From Arthrobacter sp. U41 (lineage in GTDB: Bacteria; Actinomycetota; Actinomycetes; Actinomycetales; Micrococcaceae), in contig NZ_VEGI01000001.1 of assembly GCF_007679325.1 (NCBI RefSeq), positions 1,550,001 to 1,614,000 on the forward strand: a stretch of DNA of 64,000 bases, written 5' to 3'. Positions 7,902 to 16,404 of the stretch are shown here, one piece after another. How positions within the stretch are numbered: position 1 is the first letter of the stretch; each line of letters starts with the position of its first letter. A program made the translations under genes and the position numbers. Below the pieces are notes generated by a model. That model saw only the letters and a program-made list of their open reading frames with translations, was not told the DNA's origin and ran no database searches.

Positions 7902-9239
7902 TTAGACCGGCAAGACGCCGACAGTAATCAGTACGCCGATACCCAGCAACGGCAGTGCGTAATGTGTGAGCAGGCGGGCGAAGGTCTTGACTGGATCCAC
8001 ATCTGCGATGCCACAGGCGACGTATAACGGCGCGCCTCCCGGCGGGACCGCTGCTTCGCAGGACGAGAACACCAGTACTGCGACGGCTGCGGTGGTGGCC
8101 GGTACGCCGGCGGCCACGAGTGTGGCGACGCCGACAGTTCCGACGGCGGCCATGGTGGCCGTGGCGGACAGCGGCGCGGCCACCGCGATAACGATCAGCC
8201 CGATCAGGATCGCGAGAAGCCACAGCGGCAGATTCAGGCCGTTGAGCAAAGCTGTCATCTGCTGGGGCAAGCCGGTGGCGGCAAGGGCGTTGGCCCCCGC
8301 GAACGCGAAAACGACCGTGACGCCGACGACGCCGAACCTCGGGGCGGACTGCTGCAGTAGCGCCCACCAGGCACGGAGGCTGCCGGGGAGCCGTCTCCTG
8401 CCCAGCAGCGCACCGGTAATGATCAGGACCACCGGTATCCAGATGATCACGCTGACGGATTTGGCCACGTCCACGCCGGTCCAGTCCGAAAGCGCCGTCG
8501 CGATGCCGCCTGAGGTGATGAACAACGGAATTGCCACCACGGCGAACAGCGCCAGCGTCGCTGCCCCTTGTTTGAACGCAACTGCGACCGCCAGGCGGTG
8601 GGAGGGATCCAACGCGGTCATTCCGCTCCTGCGCACCAGCAACCAGGTAACCACCAGGCGATGCAGGAAGCACCACAACCCGCCGACGAGCAAGGGCAGG
8701 ACGAGGTCGTCGACGTCCAGCAACGGCCCGACGGTGGCTGATCCAACGAGCACGAACATTGAGGCACTGAACGGGAAGGTGATGCCCATCCCGGCATTTC
8801 CGGCGACAAGCGTCGCCGCCGACGGCTTGTCCAGCCTGGATTTCTCCATCCAGGGGATTGTCACGGATCCCACTGTGGCGGCGATGGCCGCTTGGTTGTG
8901 GACCACGCCGCCGAGGCCGGCCGAGGCCACGGTAGACACCCAGGCGGGGCCTCCCCTCACGCCGCCGAGCAGGGAGTTCAGCAAATCAATGAGCTTGTCC
9001 AGGACTCCCGTCTGGTCGAGCAGGTATCCCATGAAGACGAACGCCATCGTTGCATAGACAATTTCGTCGGTCACCGCAGAATAGAAAGCTGTCCATCCGA
9101 TGTGTCCCGCGGCGTCCCCCGCGAAAGGGAGTACGACCAAGAAACCGAGAATCATTGCCTCCCCGACGTTGCGCTTTATCAGGGTCGTCCACAGCAGGAT
9201 GACGGCCAGGTAGGCACCGAGGGCCCAGATGCCAACCAT
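7902..9239 (-). CDS. TRAP large permease-like (DctM/IT superfamily) transporter
   Basis: Polytopic membrane protein of 445 residues. The segment GVVHNQAAIAATVGSVTIPWM and then GNAGMGITFPFSASMFVLVG matches the position and shape of the repeat regions of DctM-type TRAP permeases (SGSxxADxAAVGxxxIPxM in classical members), and a second copy-like segment occurs in the C-terminal half (AAPLSATATMAAVGTVGVATL, SSCEAAVPPGGAPLYVA). No periplasmic DctP gene is nearby, so it may be a binding-protein-independent member of the ion transporter superfamily. It stands 7-13 bp ahead of the small membrane protein. Likely substrate: an organic acid handled by this operon. Confidence 0.75.
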   Translation of the reverse strand: MVGIWALGAYLAVILLWTTLIKRNVGEAMILGFLVVLPFAGDAAGHIGWTAFYSAVTDEIVYATMAFVFMGYLLDQTGVLDKLIDLLNSLLGGVRGGPAWVSTVASAGLGGVVHNQAAIAATVGSVTIPWMEKSRLDKPSAATLVAGNAGMGITFPFSASMFVLVGSATVGPLLDVDDLVLPLLVGGLWCFLHRLVVTWLLVRRSGMTALDPSHRLAVAVAFKQGAATLALFAVVAIPLFITSGGIATALSDWTGVDVAKSVSVIIWIPVVLIITGALLGRRRLPGSLRAWWALLQQSAPRFGVVGVTVVFAFAGANALAATGLPQQMTALLNGLNLPLWLLAILIGLIVIAVAAPLSATATMAAVGTVGVATLVAAGVPATTAAVAVLVFSSCEAAVPPGGAPLYVACGIADVDPVKTFARLLTHYALPLLGIGVLITVGVLPV

Positions 9240-9320
9240 GGTGCTGCTCCTGACTGAAAGACGCGTGCGGTGGGAAGGTTCCGCATTGATTCCTGTCCAC
9301 GATTCTCCCTGACGCCGGGG

Positions 9321-10112
9321 TCAGCGCAAGGCCGGAGACGTCAGTTCGGCTTCCGCAGCGATGCGTGCCAGGGCTGCTGCCGAGGCCGTGGTCATTTCGG
9401 CTGGGACTGCGAGGTCGGAGGACAGGTAGGTGGCAGTGTCCTGCATTTCCTTGGACCGTCGCACGGCGTGCTTTGCCGTTCCGGTGAGGAACCGGTCGAT
9501 GACCGCGTGCCCGTCACCAGCCAGCTGACCGGCGATCTGCCCGCGGATCCAGCCCTCGAGGCCGGCGGCGCGCCCGGCGGTGACGGCCTCGACAACCACC
9601 GATGCGAGGCCTTTCATCAGGACGCTGCGGAGGAGTTTGTGCGCCATGGCGGCCCCGGGTTCCCCTGCAGCGATTTCGACGTCGGCGCCCAACGGGGCCA
9701 AGAGGTCGGCGATCGCCTGGGATCCGGGTCCGCTGACCATCAACGGTGTCCGCGCTCCCTGAGTGGGAACGGGACCGAGGATGGCGACATCCACAAACGC
9801 TGCTTTGCTTGGGAGCTGCCCGAGTTCCCGCATGACATCCGGCGAGGAGGAGGTGAAGTCGGCGTAACAGCTGCCTTCCGGCATGACGGGCAGGCATTCC
9901 TGCGCGACGCTGCGGGCCGCGGCTGCCCCGGTGAGAACAAGGACCAGCTCCGCGCCAAGGCAGGCCTGGGCGGCGGTTGCCATCCGGGCCACTCCGGCCG
10001 GGGTGGACGGGGCAACGGGATCAAATCCCCTGACGCTGTGGCCTTCGGCGACGAGGGCCGCCGCATAGGTGGCCCCCGCTTCGCCGAGGCCGATGACGGT
10101 GCACGCTGTCAT
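9321..10112 (-). CDS. NAD(P)-dependent oxidoreductase, 6PGDH/3-hydroxyisobutyrate dehydrogenase-like
   Basis: Cytosolic beta-hydroxyacid dehydrogenase-like enzyme of 263 residues. A Rossmann nucleotide site opens the protein (VIGLGEAGATYAAALVAEG), followed by DFTSSSPDVMRELG and the substrate-loop-like GPVPTQGARTPLMVSGP, and a helical C-terminal domain containing HKLLRSVLMKGLASVVVEAV, where the lysine falls at the catalytic position. The C-terminal helices resemble the DUF1932 subgroup. AAGGACAG precedes the ATG. It lies 13 bp after the RraA-like gene, so oxidation of a hydroxy acid followed by aldol cleavage, or the reverse, is plausible. Confidence 0.82.
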   Translation of the reverse strand: MTACTVIGLGEAGATYAAALVAEGHSVRGFDPVAPSTPAGVARMATAAQACLGAELVLVLTGAAAARSVAQECLPVMPEGSCYADFTSSSPDVMRELGQLPSKAAFVDVAILGPVPTQGARTPLMVSGPGSQAIADLLAPLGADVEIAAGEPGAAMAHKLLRSVLMKGLASVVVEAVTAGRAAGLEGWIRGQIAGQLAGDGHAVIDRFLTGTAKHAVRRSKEMQDTATYLSSDLAVPAEMTTASAAALARIAAEAELTSPALR

Positions 10113-10125
10113 GGCTATTCTGTCC

Positions 10126-10764
10126 TTACTGGTTTTGGTGGCGGGCTGCGACGATGGCACGCCGGCGGTTGGTTTCATCGTCGAAGACGGCTTCGGCGGC
10201 GTCTGCCACGCTGGCTGCCTGCTCCCGGGGAATGACGACGATGCCATCGGAATCGCCGATGATGATGTCACCGGGCAGAACCGGGACGCCGCCGAAGGAG
10301 ATCGGTGTTCCGAGGCGCGATGGACCGTTTTTGTAGGGCCCGGCAGGGGTGATGGCGCGGGCGAAGACCGGCATCCCGATCTCGCCGAGAGCTTCGGCGT
10401 CGCGGGCTGCTCCGTCGAGGGCGAACCCGGCAATGCCGAGGTTGATGGCACGTTCTCCAATGAGTTCGCCCAACAGGGCGCGGGATTCATCCCCGCCCCC
10501 GCAGACGACTATGACGTCCCCGGGACGGGCAAGCTCAAGTGCGCGGTGGATGCCTTGGTTGTCGCCCGGACGGGTCCAGACGGTGAAGGCCGGTCCGGCG
10601 AGGCGGGCGCCCGGCCAGATGGCCTGGATCGCAGAGTCCGCGACTCCGAGGCGGTCCATGGCGTCGCCGATATTGGCGGCTGGCAGTTTGGCGAGGCGGC
10701 CAATCACGTCCTGGCCGGGCCGGGAAAGCTCGGCGGTGATCGTGTCAAGCTCTGGAGAAGTCAT
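10126..10764 (-). CDS. RraA family protein (HMG/CHA-type aldolase or oxaloacetate decarboxylase-like)
   Basis: 212-residue RraA-fold protein. It carries the class II pyruvate aldolase signature of this fold: GDVIVVCGGGDESRALLGEL, then GFALDGAARDAEAL (G-x-x-x-D-G-x-x-R-D) and the metal motif GDSDGIVVIP. Members with these residues cleave 4-hydroxy-4-methyl- or 4-carboxy-4-hydroxy-2-oxoadipate or decarboxylate oxaloacetate; the E. coli RNase E inhibitor RraA lacks aldolase context. Location in an acid-import operon supports an aldolase/decarboxylase rather than an RNA regulator. Start at 10764 with GGATCC-type purines upstream. Confidence 0.85.
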   Translation of the reverse strand: MTSPELDTITAELSRPGQDVIGRLAKLPAANIGDAMDRLGVADSAIQAIWPGARLAGPAFTVWTRPGDNQGIHRALELARPGDVIVVCGGGDESRALLGELIGERAINLGIAGFALDGAARDAEALGEIGMPVFARAITPAGPYKNGPSRLGTPISFGGVPVLPGDIIIGDSDGIVVIPREQAASVADAAEAVFDDETNRRRAIVAARHQNQ

Positions 10765-10796
10765 GGTGGATCCTCTGAACGGCGTTTGCGGGATGG

Positions 10797-11798
10797 TTAG
10801 TCTGTTTTCTGAACCAGCGGGAGGACCTTCTTGAAGTCCTCTTCCTGTCCGGCCCAGAACTGCTTGTAAGCCTCGCCGGAGAGGTAGCTGGTCTGCAGGC
10901 CGAGGTCGTTCATCTTCTGGACGACCGCGGGGTCTTCGATGGCCTTCTGAAGGGCGGCTTCGAGCTTCTTGGCGACGGCATCCGGCAGCCCGGCCGGGGC
11001 AGAGTAGCCGCGGACGGTGCCGGCCTCAACTTCGTAGCCGGACTCCTTGAACGTGGGAACGTCCGGCAGCGACGGGGACCGCTCGGCGGTCATGACGCCC
11101 AGCACGCGGGCCTTGCCCTGCTTGGTCAGGTCGGTCACGTCGCTGACGTTGGCGACGAGGATGTCCACGTGCTTGCCGAGGAACGCTGTGGTTGCCTGCG
11201 AAGCGCCCTCGGAGAAGTGGACCGGCGCGAACTCGGCGCCGGTGGTTTCCTGGATCTGCGCCATCGCGAAGTGTTCCCCGGTCTGCAGACCGGTGGTGCT
11301 GGCGGTCATGGACTTCGGGTCGGCCTTGGCGGCGTCCAGGAGTTCCTTCAGCGTCTGGTAGGGGCTGTCGGGCTGTACGGCAATGACGGCGGGGTCGATG
11401 ACCTGCCGGCCCAGCGGCTGGAAACTGTCGCGCGTGTACTTGGCGCCGCGGGCGGGGTCCAGGGGTGATACCACCACTGACGGGGAGCCGGTGGCGCCGA
11501 TGGTGTAGCCGTCGGCCTTGGCACTGGTCAGCTGGGTGTAGCCGATCTGGCCACCGGCGCCGGGTTTGTTGATCACCTCAACGTTGGTCCCGAGCTCTTT
11601 CTCCAAGATGGGCTGGACGAGCCGTGCGGCGGTGTCCACTGCGCCACCCGGGGCGAAGGCCACGACGATCTCGACGGATTTGCCCTTTCTGGGGAAATCA
11701 TTCGCGGCGGTGGTGGCGGCGCCGGCGTTGGCGCCGCAACCGGTGAGTGCGATGAGGCTTGCTGCGGCGAGAGCTGCGGCGATTCGTGTGCGGGTCAA
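10797..11798 (-). CDS. tctC: tripartite tricarboxylate transporter substrate-binding lipoprotein
   Basis: Extracytoplasmic receptor (Bug/TctC family) of the adjacent TctAB permease. 333 residues with lipoprotein signal ending in LTGC, then the family opening KSVEIVVAFAPGGAVDTAARLVQPILEKELG, the GGQIGYTQLTSAKADGYTIG strand and VPTFKESGYEVEAGTVRGYSAPAGLP. In this family the first loop binds a carboxylate through backbone and water contacts. AAGGAGAAGA upstream of the ATG. The gene order tctB-tctA-tctC is followed directly by catabolic genes, so the substrate should be an organic acid. Confidence 0.93.
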   Translation of the reverse strand: MTRTRIAAALAAASLIALTGCGANAGAATTAANDFPRKGKSVEIVVAFAPGGAVDTAARLVQPILEKELGTNVEVINKPGAGGQIGYTQLTSAKADGYTIGATGSPSVVVSPLDPARGAKYTRDSFQPLGRQVIDPAVIAVQPDSPYQTLKELLDAAKADPKSMTASTTGLQTGEHFAMAQIQETTGAEFAPVHFSEGASQATTAFLGKHVDILVANVSDVTDLTKQGKARVLGVMTAERSPSLPDVPTFKESGYEVEAGTVRGYSAPAGLPDAVAKKLEAALQKAIEDPAVVQKMNDLGLQTSYLSGEAYKQFWAGQEEDFKKVLPLVQKTD

Positions 11799-11861
11799 GG
11801 TTCTTCTCCTTTGAAGGGTGAAACTGCTGATAGGTAGTGAATGACGGGGTGAACAGCTTGG

Positions 11862-13364
11862 TTACGTTTCGGGGTCTTCCATAAGCGCCTTGGGCTTGCG
11901 GAGCTTGAGCATCGGACTGCAGATGATCAGGACGCCGATGGCGATCAGCACCATGGAAATGGGGCGGTTGACGAAGATGCCGAAATCGCCCTGGGAGATT
12001 TCCAGGGATTCGCGCAGTGAGCGTTCCATCAGCGGTCCCAGGACGAGGGTGAGCACCATCGGTGCCAGCGGGATGTCGAGGTGCCTCAGGGCCAGGCCCA
12101 GGAGTCCGAATCCGATCATGACGAATACGTCGAAGACGCTGAAGTTGATTGTGTAGGCGCCGATGACCATGAACAGGAGAATCAGAGCGGTCAGGATCGA
12201 CGGCGGCACGCGGAGGATGGAGGTCCAGAGGCCGACCAGCGGAACGTTCAGCAGCAGCAGCAGGAGGTTGCCGATGAACAGGCTGGCGATGATGGCCCAC
12301 GCGATTTCGGAGTGTTCGGTGAACAGGGTCGGCCCCGGAGTGAGGCCCTGCTGGAGGAATGCTCCCATCAGAACGGCGATGGTGGGTGATGCCGGGATGC
12401 CGAGGGTGAAGAGCGGGATCAGTGCGGCGTTGGCATGGGAGTTGTTGGCTGTTTCCGGTCCGGCGACACCTTCAATGGCGCCCTTGCCCAGTTCGTTGCG
12501 GTGGCGTGAAAACTTCTTTTCGGCGCCGTACGCCAGCAGGGAGGACACGGAACCGGTCATGCCGGGGATGAGTCCAAGTCCGAAGCCGATGCCGGTGCCG
12601 CGGGCCATGGCGGGAGCGCTCCGGCGCCATTCCCTGGAAGTGGGAAGCAGGGAACGGAAATTCGGTGCATGCACCGTGGGCGTTGCGGCCCCTTTACGGT
12701 GGGAGAGAAGTTCGGAGAGCCCGAAGACGCCCACGATCACGGCGACGAAGCTGACTCCGTCCAGGAGCCGGTCCATGCCGAACGTGAACCGTGGTGCGCC
12801 GGCGACCGGGTCGATGCCTACCATGGCGATCAGCAGGCCCAGGGCGCCGGAGATGACTGCTTTCACCATGGACTTGCCGGCCAGCGCGACGAGGAGGGAG
12901 ATGCCGACGACCATCAGGGCGAAGAATTCCGGTGGTCCGACGAGCAGGCCGAGTTCTCCGAGGGGTTTCGCGGCTGCGACCAGGCCCAGGGTGGCTATGG
13001 TTCCACCGACAAAGGATCCGACGGCTGCGATGGTCAGCGCCGCCCCCGCCTTGCCGATCTTTGTCATCGCGTAGCCGTCGATGGTGGTGATTGCAGAGGC
13101 AGCTTCACCGGGCGTGTTCAGCAGGACGCTGGTGATGGTTCCACCGTAGGCGGTGCCGTAGAAGATGGCGCACAGCATGATGATCGCGCCGGTCGCGTCC
13201 AGGTTCATTGTGAGGGGTATGAGCAGCGCGACGCCGGCGACGGGGCCGATTCCGGGCAGGACACCGATGATAGTGCCCAACAGACAGCCGATGAAGGCGA
13301 ATATCAGGTTCTGCCAGGTCATGGCGGACGCGAAGCCGCCAAGCAGTTCGTTGAGTGTTTCCAC
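11862..13364 (-). CDS. tctA: tripartite tricarboxylate transporter large permease
   Basis: TctA-type permease, 500 residues, starting at GTG 13364 just after the tctB stop. Seen: GTIIGVLPGIGPVAGVALLIPLT, GTAYGGTITSVLLNTPGEAASA and the repeat-related GLIPGMTGSVSSLLAYGAEKK...GVAGPETANNSHANAALIPLFTLGIPASP, the diagnostic TctA motifs. It forms about 11-12 membrane helices and carries the substrate with sodium or proton symport. The length equals the family norm. A second, paralogous TctA lies at 20753-22255. Confidence 0.95.
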   Translation of the reverse strand: METLNELLGGFASAMTWQNLIFAFIGCLLGTIIGVLPGIGPVAGVALLIPLTMNLDATGAIIMLCAIFYGTAYGGTITSVLLNTPGEAASAITTIDGYAMTKIGKAGAALTIAAVGSFVGGTIATLGLVAAAKPLGELGLLVGPPEFFALMVVGISLLVALAGKSMVKAVISGALGLLIAMVGIDPVAGAPRFTFGMDRLLDGVSFVAVIVGVFGLSELLSHRKGAATPTVHAPNFRSLLPTSREWRRSAPAMARGTGIGFGLGLIPGMTGSVSSLLAYGAEKKFSRHRNELGKGAIEGVAGPETANNSHANAALIPLFTLGIPASPTIAVLMGAFLQQGLTPGPTLFTEHSEIAWAIIASLFIGNLLLLLLNVPLVGLWTSILRVPPSILTALILLFMVIGAYTINFSVFDVFVMIGFGLLGLALRHLDIPLAPMVLTLVLGPLMERSLRESLEISQGDFGIFVNRPISMVLIAIGVLIICSPMLKLRKPKALMEDPET

Positions 13365-13366
13365 GT

Positions 13367-13870
13367 CTAGAGTCCGATCAGGTTCAGCGGAGGGAAGGCC
13401 GAAACGGGAAGGGCTACGTTCAGGCCGTAGTTGAAGGCGTAGAACGCGCCGACGCTTCCGGCGAGGGCAATGATGAGCGAGGAAGTCCACGTCCTGCCGC
13501 TGCGCAGCTTCAGGTGGTACATGAGGAACAGGAACATGCTCAGCTGAAAGCCGAGCAGGTCCATGACTGCCGCGAGGATGGCCAGGCTGACTACTACGGC
13601 GATCACTAGCCCGCGGTCAACGCCTTCAGGTGTCTCGGTGGGGCGGCGCAGTTCTTGGAGCAGCCAGACGATGGACATCGAAACCAGCACGCCGCCCATG
13701 GCGAACGGAAACAATCCCGGCCCCGGCCCTAGCGACGTCCAGAGGCCCAGCTCAATCGAGTTGACCAGGACATAGACACCTACGGCGGCGAACACGCCGA
13801 TGCCCACGAGTACAGACGGGGCCACGCGTGTGGTGCGCTCCGGCCTGGCTATAACTGACTTCGTTGTCAT
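13367..13870 (-). CDS. tctB: tripartite tricarboxylate transporter small permease
   Basis: 167-residue membrane protein with four hydrophobic segments (VGIGVFAAVGVYVLV, LFPFAMGGVLVSMSIVWLL, VIAVVVSLAILAAVMDLLGF, LIIALAGSVGAFYAF), as in TctB subunits. First gene of the minus-strand operon, divergent from the IclR gene; two IclR-like operator repeats stand between them. The tctA start follows two bases after its stop. Confidence 0.9.
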   Translation of the reverse strand: MTTKSVIARPERTTRVAPSVLVGIGVFAAVGVYVLVNSIELGLWTSLGPGPGLFPFAMGGVLVSMSIVWLLQELRRPTETPEGVDRGLVIAVVVSLAILAAVMDLLGFQLSMFLFLMYHLKLRSGRTWTSSLIIALAGSVGAFYAFNYGLNVALPVSAFPPLNLIGL

Positions 13871-13897
13871 CGGTTCCTTCTTACGGTTCTAAAGTTC

Positions 13898-13914
13898 ATT
13901 TCATACAGTGAAAT
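13898..13914. promoter_or_regulatory. IclR-type operator, site 1
   Basis: ATTTCATACAGTGAAAT is a perfect 6+6 inverted repeat around TACAG, located 28 bp upstream of tctB and about 75 bp upstream of the IclR gene. A sister site with 13 of 15 matching core bases lies at 13973-13987. Size and A/T-rich halves fit IclR-family operators. Confidence 0.65.
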
Positions 13915-13972
13915 AGTATTGCGCCTAGAGAAATAGTGACAGGAGACACATCGACTGTCAAGCGAAAGAAAA

Positions 13973-13987
13973 TTACATACAATGAAA
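13973..13987. promoter_or_regulatory. IclR-type operator, site 2
   Basis: TTACATACAATGAAA matches the core of site 1 (TTTCATACAGTGAAA) at 13 of 15 positions, in the same orientation and 75 bp apart. It ends three bases before the first possible ATG of the IclR gene, so a bound repressor would block its own transcription or initiation. Confidence 0.55.
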
Positions 13988-13989
13988 GG

Positions 13990-14790
13990 ATGACCGCGCC
14001 CTCGACCCACTCAGCCAGCCCAGCCGACGACGGCCCGAAGGCGTCCAACATGAGGTCCCTGTCCAGGGCAATGGAGGTCTTCGCCGAACTGCAGCGGGCG
14101 GAGCGGCCTCAGCGGCTCAGCGATTTGGCTCGGACCTGCGGCATGAGCCTCCCTACGACCCTGCGGATCCTGAGGGTCCTCCAGGACTTTGGCATGGTCA
14201 GCCAGACAGATAAGTCGTACCGGATCGGTCCCGCCGTCCTCCCTGCCGCGCGCAGCTATTTGGAGAACGACCCGCTCGTTGTTGCCGCCCGCCCGGTCCT
14301 GCAGCAGGTGGCTTCGCAGACCGGGCAGACCGCGTCCCTCTACACCCGCCTTGGCTTTGAACGGATCCTGGTGGCACGGGTCGACGGCGAATCCCCCCTT
14401 CGATACGACCTGCCCTTGGGTAAACGGCTGCCCCTCACAGTGGGGGCGGCTGGCAAAATACTGGTGGCCTCAGCCTCCGAGGAGGAGTTGCAGCAGGTAG
14501 TTGCCGCGGCCATCGCGGCCGGTCACGAAAGCTCCGCTTTTACCGTCAAAGAGCTCCGTAGCAGGCTGCCCGAAGCCGGAGTCGACTACGCCTACTCGGC
14601 GGACGAACGCGCCACGGGCGTGCTGTCTGTCGCCGTCGCGGTCCCCAACAGGTCCGGCCAGCCGAGTGAATCGATCGCCCTGACCAGTCCCGTGGAGACA
14701 GCGACTGAACCCGCTCTCAAAGCCGCCGTTCCGGAACTGCGGCGCGCTGCAAACAGGCTCTCAGAGCTGCTGGAAGGCTCCGTCTACTAG
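13990..14790 (+). CDS. IclR family transcriptional regulator
   Basis: Regulator of 266 residues (from ATG 13990) with an N-terminal winged helix: LSRAMEVFAELQRAERPQRLSDLARTCGMSLPTTLRILRVLQDFGMV, then the IclR effector domain with the GKILVASASEEEL loop and the DERATGVLSVAVAVP strand. A second start at 14050 (MRSLSRAMEV) has a better-spaced GAAGGCG and would keep the whole HTH, so the true N-terminus may be 20 residues shorter. Divergent from tctBAC and flanked by two matching operator-like repeats; most likely it senses the imported acid or an intermediate. Confidence 0.9.
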   Translation: MTAPSTHSASPADDGPKASNMRSLSRAMEVFAELQRAERPQRLSDLARTCGMSLPTTLRILRVLQDFGMVSQTDKSYRIGPAVLPAARSYLENDPLVVAARPVLQQVASQTGQTASLYTRLGFERILVARVDGESPLRYDLPLGKRLPLTVGAAGKILVASASEEELQQVVAAAIAAGHESSAFTVKELRSRLPEAGVDYAYSADERATGVLSVAVAVPNRSGQPSESIALTSPVETATEPALKAAVPELRRAANRLSELLEGSVY

Positions 14791-15146
14791 GTACGACAGG
14801 CCCCCGCTCTCCACCCTTCTCGGCGCAAGCGTCCGGCCTGCTGTGACGAGTCTCACGGGCAAATAATCCGACATCAGCTTGAGACCGATCCGCCCCGCTG
14901 TGCACTATGGAAAGGCAGTGGGAGGGACGCCCAAGTCCCGCCACAGCAGCCACGGACCCTCCCGCGAAACAGCGGAACAGCGGGCCGGCGGCAACAGTTT
15001 TACCCATCCTGGTGGACGCAATGAGGCCAAACCGGTGAGCTCGCTGAGCTGCCCACGGTCCCGGAGCGTTCCCGGTTTGGTCCTACGGCGGCTCCGCATC
15101 GGTGCGGCGGCCGGACACCCGGATTCACGAATGGAAGCACTGAACA
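14791..15146. other. intergenic stretch without a convincing gene
   Basis: 356 bp between the IclR gene and a 67-residue protein. Short frames here have no ribosome sites and atypical composition. The last 30 bases hold the GGAAG ribosome site of the following gene; no clear promoter, repeat or RNA gene was recognised. Confidence 0.5.
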
Positions 15147-15350
15147 ATGACGTTTGAAACTGCCACCTCTGTCACCCACAAGCTCTGGGACCGTGCCACG
15201 ATGCACCACGAACTCGACGCCCTGGTCCACGACCTCTCGGTCCGGTACAACACCGCCAAGTCCAACATCGCGGTCCACGCCAGCGGCCCCGGCACCTTCA
15301 CGCTCAGCCTGAACCACGGCGAGGCCAACCTCGAGACGGTCAACCTCTAG
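15147..15350 (+). CDS. small hypothetical protein (67 aa)
   Basis: Unrecognised 67-residue soluble protein (MTFETATSVTHKLWDRATMH...). It has an N-terminal helix-like half and a C-terminal half of alternating hydrophobic residues (NIAVHASGPGTFTLSLNHG) that looks like a small beta hairpin. ATG preceded by GGAAG at 9 bases, typical codon usage, and a strong hairpin terminator 15 bp after the stop, so it is likely a real single-gene unit. Function unknown. Confidence 0.65.
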   Translation: MTFETATSVTHKLWDRATMHHELDALVHDLSVRYNTAKSNIAVHASGPGTFTLSLNHGEANLETVNL

Positions 15351-15364
15351 CACCACGCACCACC

Positions 15365-15396
15365 ACGACGACGGCGGGAGCCTCCCGCCGCCGTCG
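15365..15396 (+). terminator. GC-rich hairpin terminator, copy 1 of a recurring family
   Basis: ACGACGGCGGGAG pairs with CTCCCGCCG and CCGTCGT (one 3-base bulge), followed by TTTGCGTTT. Two close relatives occur at 48982-49009 and 62261-62289, each downstream of a gene on the same strand. Confidence 0.75.
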
Positions 15397-15432
15397 TTTG
15401 CGTTTCAGGGCCTGCCGGCTACGACAGAGGGG

Positions 15433-16404
15433 TCAGCCCTCCGCCGCAGCCTGCCGCATCTCAGTCTTGACCCGGTACATGTCATGGTCGGCGGCTATCA
15501 GCAGGGCGCTGGCCAGTTCCCGGTGGCCGGCCGCATCGGCGTCCGACGGAACGGCCGTTTTCGCCGTGCCCACGGACAAACCCAGCCGGAGCTCGGTCGC
15601 CGCGACCGTGACGGCGTCCGCCAGGCAGGCCCGGACGCGTCCGGCCACGGCCTCGAGCTCCGCCGGGTCGTCCAGCCGGGGAATCAGGACCACAAACTCG
15701 TCCCCGCTGTACCGCGTGACGGTGTCCGCGTCCCGCACGGCCTGGGAGAGCATGCGCGCCACGTGTTCCAGGACCCGGTCCCCCGCCGCGTGGCCCAGGG
15801 TGTCGTTGACGTTCTTGAAGTTGTTGACATCGCAAAACAGCACACCCACGCCGTGCCGCCTCTCGCCGGCGCGCGCCAGGGCAGCCAGCAGGCTCTCCTC
15901 CAGCTGCCGCCGGTTGGGCAGGCCGGTCAGCGGGTCGTGCAGCGCCCGGTGGTGAGCCTCCTGCAGGAGCAGTGCACGCTCCGCTTCGGCGTCCTCAAGC
16001 CGCCGGTGCGCGCTGGCCAGCTCGCGCTCGTACCGCCGCCGCTCGGGAGCGGCAAAGAAGATCATCAGGTCCCGCGGCTCGGGGCCGTCCGCGGTGCGGG
16101 TGATCGAGAGCAGGACCGGCCGGCGCTGCCCGTCCGGCCCCAGCAGCTCCACGGAGAGCTCGCCAAGGTGGCCGTCCCGCTCCAGTTTCGGCCCGGCATG
16201 CGTGCGGTACATGAGCCGGTCGCCTGCCGGCAGGAGGTCCAGCAGCCGGGTCCCGTCCAGGCCGCCGTCCGCAACGCCGGTCCAGGCGCACATCGTGGCG
16301 TTCGCGGCCAGGATCGTTCCGTCGGTGCCGGCCACGATGTACCCTGCGGGTGCCCGGTGGAAGAGCTGCCCGTAGTCGACAGTCCCGGTGGTCCGCTGGC
16401 TCAT
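15433..16404 (-). CDS. PAS-GGDEF diguanylate cyclase
   Basis: 323-residue signalling protein predicted to make cyclic di-GMP from two GTP. Residues about 10-120 form a PAS domain (GYIVAGTDGTILAANATMCAW), a coiled linker runs to about 150, and the GGDEF domain follows: DPLTGLPNRRQLE, FCDVNNFKNVNDTLGHAAGD and the active loop SGDEF at 233-237 instead of GGDEF. Serine in the first position is tolerated in several active cyclases. An inhibitory RxxD site (R224-D227) lies exactly five residues before it, indicating product feedback. Start ATG overlaps the stop of the RsbQ-like hydrolase gene, so the hydrolase probably feeds the PAS domain. Confidence 0.93.
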   Translation of the reverse strand: MSQRTTGTVDYGQLFHRAPAGYIVAGTDGTILAANATMCAWTGVADGGLDGTRLLDLLPAGDRLMYRTHAGPKLERDGHLGELSVELLGPDGQRRPVLLSITRTADGPEPRDLMIFFAAPERRRYERELASAHRRLEDAEAERALLLQEAHHRALHDPLTGLPNRRQLEESLLAALARAGERRHGVGVLFCDVNNFKNVNDTLGHAAGDRVLEHVARMLSQAVRDADTVTRYSGDEFVVLIPRLDDPAELEAVAGRVRACLADAVTVAATELRLGLSVGTAKTAVPSDADAAGHRELASALLIAADHDMYRVKTEMRQAAAEG

